Source: Candidatus Altarchaeota archaeon (GTDB lineage: Archaea > Altiarchaeota > Altiarchaeia > IMC4 > QMZM01). Taken from it: a stretch of DNA of 16,945 bases. The notes below the pieces were generated by a model, which did no database searches, was not told the DNA's origin, and saw only the letters and a program-made list of their open reading frames with translations. The position numbers and the translations under genes were made by a program. The stretch spans positions 1-16,945 of the forward strand of contig JAFGDV010000011.1 in assembly GCA_016931955.1 (NCBI GenBank), given 5' to 3'. Shown here one piece after another: positions 7,591-13,383 of the stretch (positions are counted from its first letter, which is position 1; each line of letters begins with the position of its first letter).

Positions 7591-7664
7591 GGGCCTGTGG
7601 GGTAGCCAGGATATCCTAGGGGACTTCGGATCCCTTGACCCGGGTTCGAATCCCGGCAGGCCCG
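7591..7664 (+). tRNA. tRNA-Arg (anticodon TCG)
   Basis: The acceptor stem is GGGCCTG/CAGGCCC with discriminator G. The anticodon stem GGGGA/TCCCT encloses the loop CTTCGGA, giving anticodon TCG, which reads CGA. The T arm is CCGGG-TTCGAAT-CCCGG and the variable loop is short. No CCA is encoded and there is no intron. A TATA box lies about 30 bases upstream. The T-loop-to-3'-end segment and nine bases beyond it are repeated at 7755-7784. Confidence 0.95.
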
Positions 7665-7723
7665 CTAATAGCCCTTTTAGAAAAAGGGCTATCATCCCAA
7701 AAGAAAACGGATTTCTTTTTCGT

Positions 7724-7754
7724 GCACGTTTTTCTTTCCCAAAGAAAAAGGTGC
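7724..7754. repeat. G.G-mismatch hairpin beside the tRNA-Arg fragment
   Basis: The closing stem GCAC/GTGC is followed by a G.G mismatch (7728/7750), then nine perfect pairs and a CCC loop. It is the homologue of 438-466, with the same mismatch position and pyrimidine-purine arm. The duplicated tRNA-Arg segment begins immediately after it, as the tRNA-Ser fragment does at the other locus. Confidence 0.75.
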
Positions 7755-7784
7755 TTCGCAATCCCGGCAGGCCCGCTAATAGCC
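7755..7784 (+). repeat. duplicated 3' end of tRNA-Arg
   Basis: From 7760 to 7784 the sequence matches 7649-7673 at all 25 positions. The match extends left through TTCG if one inserted C is allowed. The copied part runs from the T loop through the tRNA end and nine bases of trailer. The offset is 111 bases. An exact repeat of a tRNA 3' end is what an integration site looks like, but only hairpin DNA lies between the copies. Confidence 0.85.
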
Positions 7785-7894
7785 ATCAGCCTTTCTTTTT
7801 AGAGAGCGCAAAATCTATGATTTTGGCTACCAAAATTGCTTTGCAATTTTGAGTAAAAGAAACGCTGTCAGCAGAACGCAACAGCGTTCTGTCT

Positions 7895-7918
7895 GAGTTG
7901 AGACTGAAGGTCTCACTC
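7895..7918. repeat. bulged hairpin shared with the tRNA-Ser array
   Basis: The stem TGAGACT/GGTCTCA (7899-7905 with 7909-7915) has loop GAA, a bulged T at 7898 and outer GAG/CTC pairs. It is homologous, in reverse orientation, to 385-408. One full pair differs by a compensatory exchange, and one pair (7905/7909) becomes T.G. Confidence 0.75.
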
Positions 7919-7927
7919 AGCGAAAGA

Positions 7928-7958
7928 AAAAGGAATTCGCCAAAGGCGAATTCTTTTT
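7928..7958. terminator. terminator-like long hairpin with T run
   Basis: The perfect 9-bp stem GAATTCGCC/GGCGAATTC with AAA loop is extended by one G.T and four A-T pairs, ending in five T on the plus strand. This could stop transcription from the tRNA-Arg promoter. Archaeal termination needs only T runs, and another run of six T lies at 8019-8024. A terminator role is inferred from shape alone. Confidence 0.35.
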
Positions 7959-8015
7959 GATCAACCTTTTACGAAAAGGTTGGGGTTGATAAGGGAGGGA
8001 ACGCAGTTCCCACAC

Positions 8016-8162
8016 TTATTTTTTCAGGATTATGATGTCTCCCCCGCCTTTCTTGAATTTCCCCTTCTCAGCGCTTCTCCCAGGTATCAGAGAATACAGC
8101 AAACTGAGTAGTAATTACAGGGACTACCATACTTCACTTTATCCTCTAGTAAAGGAGGGATA
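8016..8162. other. spacer with a possible gene remnant
   Basis: Between the hairpin array and the DUF192 stop, the minus strand has an open stretch of 32 codons (8114 down to a stop at 8016-8018). It reads as a hydrophobic piece followed by a basic, glycine-rich tail (GKFKKGGGDIIILKK). It has no ATG and is preceded by a stop. In another minus frame a short ATG-started peptide begins about 8131. It may be the decayed end of a small membrane-protein gene, or chance. Nothing else is visible. Confidence 0.2.
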
Positions 8163-8648
8163 TCATTCAGGCAGCTTGAAGAACACCATGGATTCGTTCG
8201 TTATATTATATCGTTCTGCAAAGCCTGCAGTGACCTCTACGACGTAGAGTGTGTCATTCAAGGGAGTATAAGAGGGGCAAGGTCTTTTCGGGCAAGGTTG
8301 GAGGTTCTCTGATATGTCTACCACTCTTTTCTCTTTGTCGACCCAGACTATGTCTATTGGAAACTTCATACGCCACATCCAGAAACCGTATCTGCCCTCT
8401 CTCTCAAAGACGAAGAGCATGCCTTCCTCGTCAGTCAACGAATTCTTACTTGAGAGTCCAATGCTGCGGCTTCTGTCGTTGTCTGCTATCTCAACCAAGA
8501 CACATCTGGCATCTGGCTCCCCCCTGGGTGAATTAAAGCACAGTTCAGTGGTCCGGAGACCGGGATTCAGCAAGAGAATCAATAAGAAGATGGCTACAAC
8601 AACCACTAACCCTATCAATAAAGTCCTGTTGTTTATCTCTAACTCCAT
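8163..8648 (-). CDS. DUF192 protein with N-terminal membrane anchor
   Basis: The 161-residue product starts with a membrane segment (about 9-28), then a DUF192 beta-fold domain (about 50-158). Family hallmarks are visible: RSIGLSSKNSL (61-71), EEGMLFVF (74-81), FWMWRMKFPIDIVWVD (89-104), the PC..CPSYTP stretch (118-129) and VVEVTAGFAERYNI (136-149). DUF192 proteins are usually exported or membrane-anchored and have no agreed biochemical role. Anchoring here suggests the domain sits outside the membrane. The ATG at 8648 lies 27 bases from TTTTATAAG, a TATA box overlapping the end of the upstream prs gene, so it is probably leaderless and separately transcribed. Confidence 0.9.
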   Translation of the reverse strand: MELEINNRTLLIGLVVVVAIFLLILLLNPGLRTTELCFNSPRGEPDARCVLVEIADNDRSRSIGLSSKNSLTDEEGMLFVFEREGRYGFWMWRMKFPIDIVWVDKEKRVVDISENLQPCPKRPCPSYTPLNDTLYVVEVTAGFAERYNITNESMVFFKLPE

Positions 8649-8670
8649 CCTTAATTAATCAAATCACTCA

Positions 8671-8679
8671 CTTATAAAA
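8671..8679 (-). promoter_or_regulatory. TATA box for DUF192 gene, overlapping the prs stop
   Basis: TTTTATAAG on the minus strand is centred near 8675, placing the start at about 8649, one base before the ATG. It includes the stop codon of prs (8672-8674), so gene end and promoter share bases. Confidence 0.5.
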
Positions 8680-9538
8680 TGTTTGAGACTACCTCAGAGA
8701 TCAACCCAGAGACACTAATCCTGCTGACCTGCTGAGAGATGGAGTCAGTGCAGGCTAATTCATCCAAGACCCCCCCGAAGATCTGCAAACCCCTGGAGAA
8801 AACCCCGTGAACGCATCCAGCGCTTACCGATTTCGCCTTCTGAGCCCTGATGAATCTTGCGGCTTCCAGGATAGTGCCCCCAGTAGATATCATGTCATCC
8901 AGTATCACCACGTCCCTTCCAGAGACATCCACCTCCTTTACTGTAAACCTTACTTTGTCATCTGATATCCTTGTCTTCTCCAAGTAATCGAATTCACAGT
9001 TGACTGCCTTAGCAGCCCTCCTCACATACTCGAAGGCTCCCCTGTCAGGGGATATGAGTATTAAATCCTCAGTCTTCTCCTTGAAATAGTCGGCGACCAG
9101 CGGACCAGCGTCGATGTTTCTGATGTCAACCCCCTCAAAGTCGAAGACGCCCTCAGAATCAAGAAAATGACAGTTTATCGTCGTTATGGAGTCAGAGAAC
9201 TGATTTATCAACTCCAAAACAGTTTTTGCACTGAAGGCTTCCCGCTCCTTGAATCTTCTATCCTGGCGGGAATAGCCCATATATGGCATAAAGGTGTGGA
9301 TAGTCTGCGCATTAAAGTCTCGAAGCGCGTCCAAGAGGAGGAGTAATTCCATAAAGGCGTCGTTGGAGTTCGTAGATTGTATCACAACACAGTCCTCACC
9401 TTTGACTTCGGAGAGAATCCGCATATAGTGTTCGCCATCAGGGAATAGCCTGTGTTCAATCAAACCGATGTCTGCATTTAACCTCCTGGAGACCTTCTCA
9501 GAGAGGTTCTTGGAGACAGAACCGCAGAAAACAATCAT
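8672..9538 (-). CDS. prs: ribose-phosphate pyrophosphokinase (PRPP synthetase)
   Basis: This 288-residue enzyme makes 5-phosphoribosyl 1-pyrophosphate from ribose 5-phosphate and ATP, for nucleotide, histidine and tryptophan synthesis. The ATP-binding region is MPYMGYSRQDRRFKERE (84-100). The flexible-loop LEKTR (186-190) supplies K188 and R190, and the PRPP loop is ILDDMISTGGT (212-222). The short length, about 30 residues below the bacterial enzyme, matches the archaeal form. The bacterial metal motif with two His is altered to NCHFLDSEG (122-130), where one His remains. The start ATG at 9538 is preceded by A/T-rich DNA with a TATA-like tract near 9561-9575. Confidence 0.95.
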   Translation of the reverse strand: MIVFCGSVSKNLSEKVSRRLNADIGLIEHRLFPDGEHYMRILSEVKGEDCVVIQSTNSNDAFMELLLLLDALRDFNAQTIHTFMPYMGYSRQDRRFKEREAFSAKTVLELINQFSDSITTINCHFLDSEGVFDFEGVDIRNIDAGPLVADYFKEKTEDLILISPDRGAFEYVRRAAKAVNCEFDYLEKTRISDDKVRFTVKEVDVSGRDVVILDDMISTGGTILEAARFIRAQKAKSVSAGCVHGVFSRGLQIFGGVLDELACTDSISQQVSRISVSGLISEVVSNIL

Positions 9539-9583
9539 ATAATGATAAATAAAAAGAAAGAATAAAAAATAAAAACAGATAGA

Positions 9584-9871
9584 TTAGATCTTTTTGACTC
9601 TGTCGACGCCTTCTTTCTTGACTACTGGCTTCTTGACCTTCGCAGGCAACCAGCTTGGTCTGTTAGCCGGTGCATTAACGGTTTTAACGTCCCCCTTAAA
9701 AACGTGAATGGAGTACGTGCCGTCTTTGTTTCTCCTCCCCCTCTCCCTTAGCTTTATGTCCTTAAAACCTCTTGTAGCCGCCTTCAACGCAGCCTGTCGG
9801 GGTGTCTTCCCTGTAAACACATGCTTTTCTTTGCCTTTCCTTAGTTCATAGTATTTTGTTTCTTTAGCCAT
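9584..9871 (-). CDS. chromosomal protein MC1
   Basis: The 95-residue basic protein is of the MC1 family, a monomeric non-histone DNA-bending protein that compacts archaeal chromosomes. Recognisable pieces are YELRKGKEKHVFTGKTPRQAALKAATRG (read from residue 8), IKLRERG, YSIHVFKG and NRPSWLPAKVKKPVVKKE, matching the DNA-binding arm and C-terminus of methanogen MC1. A strong Shine-Dalgarno GGGGAGGT (9879-9886) lies seven bases before the ATG, unlike the leaderless genes around it, which fits high expression. A TATA-like CTATATAA lies near 9904-9912. MC1 is known mainly from Methanosarcinales, haloarchaea and some other archaea, so it helps place the organism. Confidence 0.93.
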   Translation of the reverse strand: MAKETKYYELRKGKEKHVFTGKTPRQAALKAATRGFKDIKLRERGRRNKDGTYSIHVFKGDVKTVNAPANRPSWLPAKVKKPVVKKEGVDRVKKI

Positions 9872-9952
9872 TTTTTATACCTCCCCATGTGACTGTTGGT
9901 AGGTTATATAGTTATTAACATATAGCCTTAAAAACTAAGATTAGTATGCAGG
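9872..9952. promoter_or_regulatory. divergent promoter region, MC1 and DUF373
   Basis: The 81-base gap holds TATA-like tracts for both directions. On the minus strand, GTTAATAACTATATAA (about 9904-9919) precedes the MC1 leader with its Shine-Dalgarno at 9879-9886. On the plus strand, CATATAG (9919-9925) lies about 30 bases before the ATG at 9953. An out-of-frame ATG at 9946 just upstream would compete if the transcript began earlier. Confidence 0.45.
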
Positions 9953-11191
9953 ATGGAAAATCTGGTTATCTGTGTTGACAGGGATGATGACATAGGAAGG
10001 AAAACGAAAGCAAGAGGCCCTATCATCGGCGTAGAAGAAAATCTTGCAGTTGCAAGAGAGCTTGCCTTAGTAGACCCAGAGGACACTGATACAAATGCCA
10101 TATTCGCGGCAGTAAAGATAGCAAAGGAGATAGGGTCAGAGGTAGTAACCTTGACCGGGGACAAACAGGTGGGCGTAACATCTGATACAAGGATAGCAAA
10201 ACAATTGGATAAAGTCCTTGAGGAATTCAAACCAATGGGGGTAATACTTGTAGTAGACGGGGCTGAAGATGAGAACGTCATACCCATAATAGAATCAAGG
10301 ATCAAGATCAATTCAGTAAAAACCGTGATAGTCAGACAGAGCCAAGAGCTGGAGCGGGCATACTTTAAGATAATCAACTTTATAAAGGAGATCGAAGAGG
10401 ATCCTAATCTGGCGAGGCTCGTCTTCGGCATTCCTGGATTAGTATTAATCCTGATTGCTATCGGTGGGGCCTTTGGAGTGATGGTGCAAGCAACAACCAT
10501 CGTCATAGCAATAATCGGCGTCTATCTGCTCATAAAAGGCTTCGGCTACGAGGAAGAGTTCTTCACCAGGATATCACACTTCCTTAAGTCACTTTCTGTG
10601 GAGAAGATAAGCACCTTCACCTACCTGGTAGCAACCGTTGTCTTCTTGGTTGCAGTCTCTTATGGGTACAGCGAAGTCTTTGGACAGGAATCGATAGACC
10701 TAATACTTGCTGCATTCATAGTGGGGTCGGCGAACCTCATGCTTGCCGCAGTAGTCATCGCCGTGATCGGCAAAATCATAGACGACTACTCCAGCGGCAA
10801 ATACCTTAATGTGCGAACCGACTTGGTCTTCCTAGCATTCATATTCCTTGTAAAGTTGACATTAGAGTCAGGGGCAAGGTTTTGGTTAAAACAACCATCG
10901 CCTACAGAGATACCCAGCTACATCATATCCCTGCTTGCAGGAATCATCATATTCATAGGCGTTATCAAGATCACTGAGTACCTGTTCATCGAGGAAATAG
11001 AGGCAAGAAAGAGGCTAATAAGCAACTTCGCTAATATGGAAGTATACGACGAGAAGGGTGAACTACTAGGCAAGGTAAACCGAGTGCTCTTGGATGGCTC
11101 AAAACTCATAGGTTTAAAGGTTAAGAGGAGGATAATACCAAAGGAAGACATAATATCGCGGGAAGAGAGGATCGTTGTTCGAGTGAAATAG
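9953..11191 (+). CDS. DUF373 membrane protein with PRC-barrel-like tail
   Basis: The 412-residue protein begins with a soluble alpha/beta domain (about 1-150; ICVDRDDDIG, then RGPIIG and VTLTGD). About six membrane segments follow (about 154-175, 180-196, 221-241, 248-273, 288-303 and 321-346). The cytosolic tail (360-412) reads MEVYDEKGELLGKVNRVLLDG...IPKEDI, like a PRC-barrel, a small beta-fold used in photosynthetic reaction centres, RimM and sporulation-type proteins. DUF373 is a conserved archaeal family of unknown function. Its N-terminal domain binds no ligand I can identify, although the Asp-rich DRDDDIG loop could hold a metal. The PRC call is by pattern only. The gene is monocistronic and converges on the PhoU/TrkA-C gene with a 2-base gap. 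Confidence 0.85.
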   Translation: MENLVICVDRDDDIGRKTKARGPIIGVEENLAVARELALVDPEDTDTNAIFAAVKIAKEIGSEVVTLTGDKQVGVTSDTRIAKQLDKVLEEFKPMGVILVVDGAEDENVIPIIESRIKINSVKTVIVRQSQELERAYFKIINFIKEIEEDPNLARLVFGIPGLVLILIAIGGAFGVMVQATTIVIAIIGVYLLIKGFGYEEEFFTRISHFLKSLSVEKISTFTYLVATVVFLVAVSYGYSEVFGQESIDLILAAFIVGSANLMLAAVVIAVIGKIIDDYSSGKYLNVRTDLVFLAFIFLVKLTLESGARFWLKQPSPTEIPSYIISLLAGIIIFIGVIKITEYLFIEEIEARKRLISNFANMEVYDEKGELLGKVNRVLLDGSKLIGLKVKRRIIPKEDIISREERIVVRVK

Positions 11192-11193
11192 GT

Positions 11194-11820
11194 TCATATA
11201 TTATCCATCTTTTTTCTTCCCTTACTCAGGTCAATCAATGTGTCAACAGCAGATTCGCTGCCGCTTGCAACGAGAACATCCCCCTCAAATATTTTAGTGT
11301 CCTTTCCGGGATCGTATATCCAAGCAGACCCCCTCTTTATAGCCCTCACATAGCATCCCGTCTTGGAGGAAACCCTTAGTTCTCCAAGGGATCTGCCAGT
11401 CAGCTCAGATTCGCTCACAACCTTGGTTTTTACAATCTGCTCCTCGGCTTCACCCAGCATCTTCTTGTAGATGGGGTGGTCTCCAACGCCTCGAAGAACG
11501 ACGTCGGCTATCTCCGCTGCCGCGTTTGATATGTTTTCTGCAGCGACCACTACATGCAGGATCCCGGAAAGATCTGCTGCGTCATCTGGGGTTCTTGCAG
11601 AGAGGAGGAGCATGGCTTCGATTTCATACCTTAGGTTATCCATGGACCCCTCAAGCTCCTGAACCTCTTCCGCGATCTCCTTGCTGTTAGTCAGAAGCGC
11701 AGAATAGGCCAGATCGATCATCAATTCGGAGGTATCCTTCATCTCCACAAGGATTTCGGAAACGTTCCTCTTATGAAAAAGAGCATTGTCTACAAGATCA
11801 TCAATTTCCTGTTCCGTCAT
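11194..11820 (-). CDS. PhoU/TrkA-C two-domain regulator
   Basis: The 208-residue soluble protein has a helical PhoU-like bundle (about 15-125) and a C-terminal RCK_C/TrkA-C ligand-binding domain (about 130-200; ELTGRSLGELRVSSKTGCYV, then DTKIFEGDVLVASG). TrkA-C domains control ion channels by binding nucleotides or ions. The gene follows the MgtE-type channel gene at a 34-base gap on the same strand, so it is best read as that channel's cytosolic gate or sensor. The PhoU part does not imply phosphate control. There is no Rossmann RCK_N domain. A TATA-like AATATATTAAC at about 11832-11843 may give extra expression. Confidence 0.9.
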   Translation of the reverse strand: MTEQEIDDLVDNALFHKRNVSEILVEMKDTSELMIDLAYSALLTNSKEIAEEVQELEGSMDNLRYEIEAMLLLSARTPDDAADLSGILHVVVAAENISNAAAEIADVVLRGVGDHPIYKKMLGEAEEQIVKTKVVSESELTGRSLGELRVSSKTGCYVRAIKRGSAWIYDPGKDTKIFEGDVLVASGSESAVDTLIDLSKGRKKMDNI

Positions 11821-11854
11821 TTTGTGGTAGTGTTAATATATTACTCCATTGTTT

Positions 11855-12433
11855 TTAAATAATGGATGTCGGGATAAGGCTAACTACTTTGACCGCGAAA
11901 AACAAGCAGAAGACAGTTATCACATCCCCGACAGTCGATAGAGCTGGCATCAACACATTATCAGGATCAAAGCCCTTTGAGTAGGTGGCTATTGCAAGGT
12001 ATACAGATAAAGCGGTTAAGAATAAACCTGCAATCGTCCCCGCGATAAGGGATATCAAGGTAAGCTGGATGACGTTCGCATGAGTTTCTACGTTAGTAAT
12101 CTCATAGGCTATACACGCTATTATGCCCGAAATTAATGCCATAAGCACGTTTAAGAACATCGCAGACCAGACATTATCGCTGAGGGGTTTACCCCATCTG
12201 ATCTCAGGCTCGATTAATCCAAGATGCAGTCCGGAGGCGAGACGGGAACCCAAGGCACCGCTTATGTTGCCCCTCATACCAAGGCTTGCTGGCAGGAGTA
12301 TCAGAAGTCCCGGGATCCCCAGCAGGTCATGCTCCATTCCAGTCAAGATTACGCCTGCTCCAATCCCGCCGACGACGCAGATTATCTGTATGGGTATGCT
12401 CTCGATCAGTATCCTCCTGACATCTGAATTCAT
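11855..12433 (-). CDS. MgtE/SLC41-type divalent-cation channel, half-size
   Basis: The 192-residue integral membrane protein has about five membrane segments and matches the MgtE transmembrane domain alone. The first conserved block is LPASLGMRGNISGALGSR (47-64). The second is MPALSTVGDV (162-171), whose D170 corresponds to the pore Asp that coordinates Mg2+ in MgtE. The cytosolic N and CBS domains that close bacterial MgtE in high magnesium are absent. The downstream PhoU/TrkA-C protein probably replaces them. Bacterial MgtE is a homodimer with five helices each, so a dimer would suffice. The ATG is 24 bases from the TATA-like AGCTTAAATAAAA (12453-12465). The ion could be Mg2+ or another divalent. 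Confidence 0.88.
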   Translation of the reverse strand: MNSDVRRILIESIPIQIICVVGGIGAGVILTGMEHDLLGIPGLLILLPASLGMRGNISGALGSRLASGLHLGLIEPEIRWGKPLSDNVWSAMFLNVLMALISGIIACIAYEITNVETHANVIQLTLISLIAGTIAGLFLTALSVYLAIATYSKGFDPDNVLMPALSTVGDVITVFCLFFAVKVVSLIPTSII

Positions 12434-12452
12434 GTAAGATATTGTAAGATAG

Positions 12453-12465
12453 TTTTATTTAAGCT
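12453..12465 (-). promoter_or_regulatory. TATA box for the MgtE / PhoU-TrkA-C pair
   Basis: CTTAAATAAAA on the minus strand is centred near 12457, giving a start near 12431 and a leaderless message. It lies directly at the stop codon of the prepilin peptidase (12464-12466), so the cation pair has its own promoter. Confidence 0.5.
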
Positions 12466-13348
12466 ACAGCATGAGAGATAAAACAATCAATTCAAGGACG
12501 TTTCCATAGAAGAAGGTCATAAGGAAAGCAATGAAAAAGACTGGAGCAAACCTGATGCCCCATCTTATAGAGATTTTCTCAGGAATATTGCCCTCAGCAG
12601 CCAGGGAGCGTATCTCCCCCAACTGCTCTTTAGTGATGCCTTCAATATCCCTCCTACTAGCTATCTTCCGGTCATCAATAACTAGATCGTATGCCAGTAT
12701 ATCCGCCTCCCTCAGCTCACTGAGGGGTATGCTCTTTTGTAGGGCTATCCTTTCCACCGCCTTCAGGTAAAGCGACACTAAGACAAGGAGTGGTATGAGA
12801 ACATAGATAAATGTCAACCTCTGCGTTCCCAGATTGGAAACTATAAAAGACAGCAAAAAAGAAAACAGAACAAGTGCCAAATACGCCCTATTAGTGAGGC
12901 TTTTAATGAATTCTTCGAAAACGGCAGGTTTCATCAACCCAAGGAATAAGGAGTAGAGTATGGCATAAGGGGGTGCCGCAGTCGCAAAATTTATGAAATA
13001 ATCCACAGGATAGGAGAAGGCTCCCTGAGGGGTGAAATAACCCAAGGCGTTCAATAAGCCAAGAGAGCAGCCGATCCCAGCCAAGAGCTTAACATCCCCC
13101 CCACCCCACTCACCCAGATAAAACATCACATAGCCGACTACGAAAAAACCAGTTCCAACAGCCAGAGACCAGAACATGAAGTAATAGCCCAAGGTATTAA
13201 AAGAGGATATAGCTGCTAAGACAATGACTGCGACGATAAGGCCGCGCGTGATCTTCTCGGGAATCTCCCCCGTCTTCAGGTCAAAGTAGCTCGCAAAAAA
13301 AAGGAATATTGAGGTAATCCACACAACAATGTCTGGTGACGTGATCAT
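12464..13348 (-). CDS. archaeal prepilin peptidase (A24 family)
   Basis: This 294-residue membrane aspartic protease removes class III signal peptides from type IV pilin-like proteins or archaellins. The two catalytic aspartates are D23 (YFDLKTGEIP) and D85 in the GxGD motif (EWGGGDVKLLAGIG). About eight membrane segments are visible. A large soluble loop (about 205-270; ELREADILAYDLVIDDRKIASRR) lies between the last segments, as in longer archaeal members, and gives a length above the usual 230 residues. No pilin, archaellin or assembly ATPase gene is in the window, so its substrates lie elsewhere. It diverges from the HAD gene across a 35-base gap. Confidence 0.9.
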   Translation of the reverse strand: MITSPDIVVWITSIFLFFASYFDLKTGEIPEKITRGLIVAVIVLAAISSFNTLGYYFMFWSLAVGTGFFVVGYVMFYLGEWGGGDVKLLAGIGCSLGLLNALGYFTPQGAFSYPVDYFINFATAAPPYAILYSLFLGLMKPAVFEEFIKSLTNRAYLALVLFSFLLSFIVSNLGTQRLTFIYVLIPLLVLVSLYLKAVERIALQKSIPLSELREADILAYDLVIDDRKIASRRDIEGITKEQLGEIRSLAAEGNIPEKISIRWGIRFAPVFFIAFLMTFFYGNVLELIVLSLML

Positions 13349-13383
13349 CCTATTTAATTATTAGGATTTGAAATATTAATCCA
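13349..13383. promoter_or_regulatory. compact divergent promoter
   Basis: The 35-base gap contains two facing TATA boxes. TATTTAATTATTA (13351-13363) reads on the plus strand and places a start near 13382, two bases before the HAD ATG. ATTAATATTT on the minus strand (13371-13380) places a start near 13350, at the prepilin peptidase ATG. Each box lies within the promoter of the other gene, and both messages would be leaderless, so TBP binding at one may exclude the other. Confidence 0.55.

Larger units (their letters stand above)
7665..8015. repeat. tRNA-Arg-linked hairpin array
   Basis: This non-coding stretch holds ten consecutive inverted repeats, most of them perfect: 7670-7690 (9 bp, loop AGA), 7699-7719 (8 bp, loop 5), 7724-7754 (13 bp plus a G.G mismatch, loop CCC), 7809-7825 (7 bp, loop TAT), 7831-7851 (9 bp, loop TTT), 7872-7891 (8 bp, loop 4), 7895-7918 (bulged, loop GAA), 7933-7953 (9 bp, loop AAA, extendable to 14 bp), 7963-7981 (8 bp, loop ACG) and 7997-8011 (6 bp, loop GCA). 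Eight have 3-base loops. Alternative pairings also exist, for example 7861-7868 with 7881-7888 and 7960-7966 with 7984-7990. No protein-like frame is present. It shares modules with the array at 268-530. Confidence 0.85.

Noticed and set aside
7564-7761. Open frame on the minus strand with LPGFEPGSRDPKSPRI
   Set aside because: It is antisense to tRNA-Arg and the hairpins after it; this peptide pattern is a classic false call over tRNA genes.
7665-8015. CRISPR array
   Set aside because: The inverted repeats differ in sequence from unit to unit; there are no identical direct repeats with even spacers and no cas genes.
8032-8247. 71-codon plus-strand frame
   Set aside because: Over a third lies antisense to the conserved end of the DUF192 gene, and the peptide shows no recognisable features.
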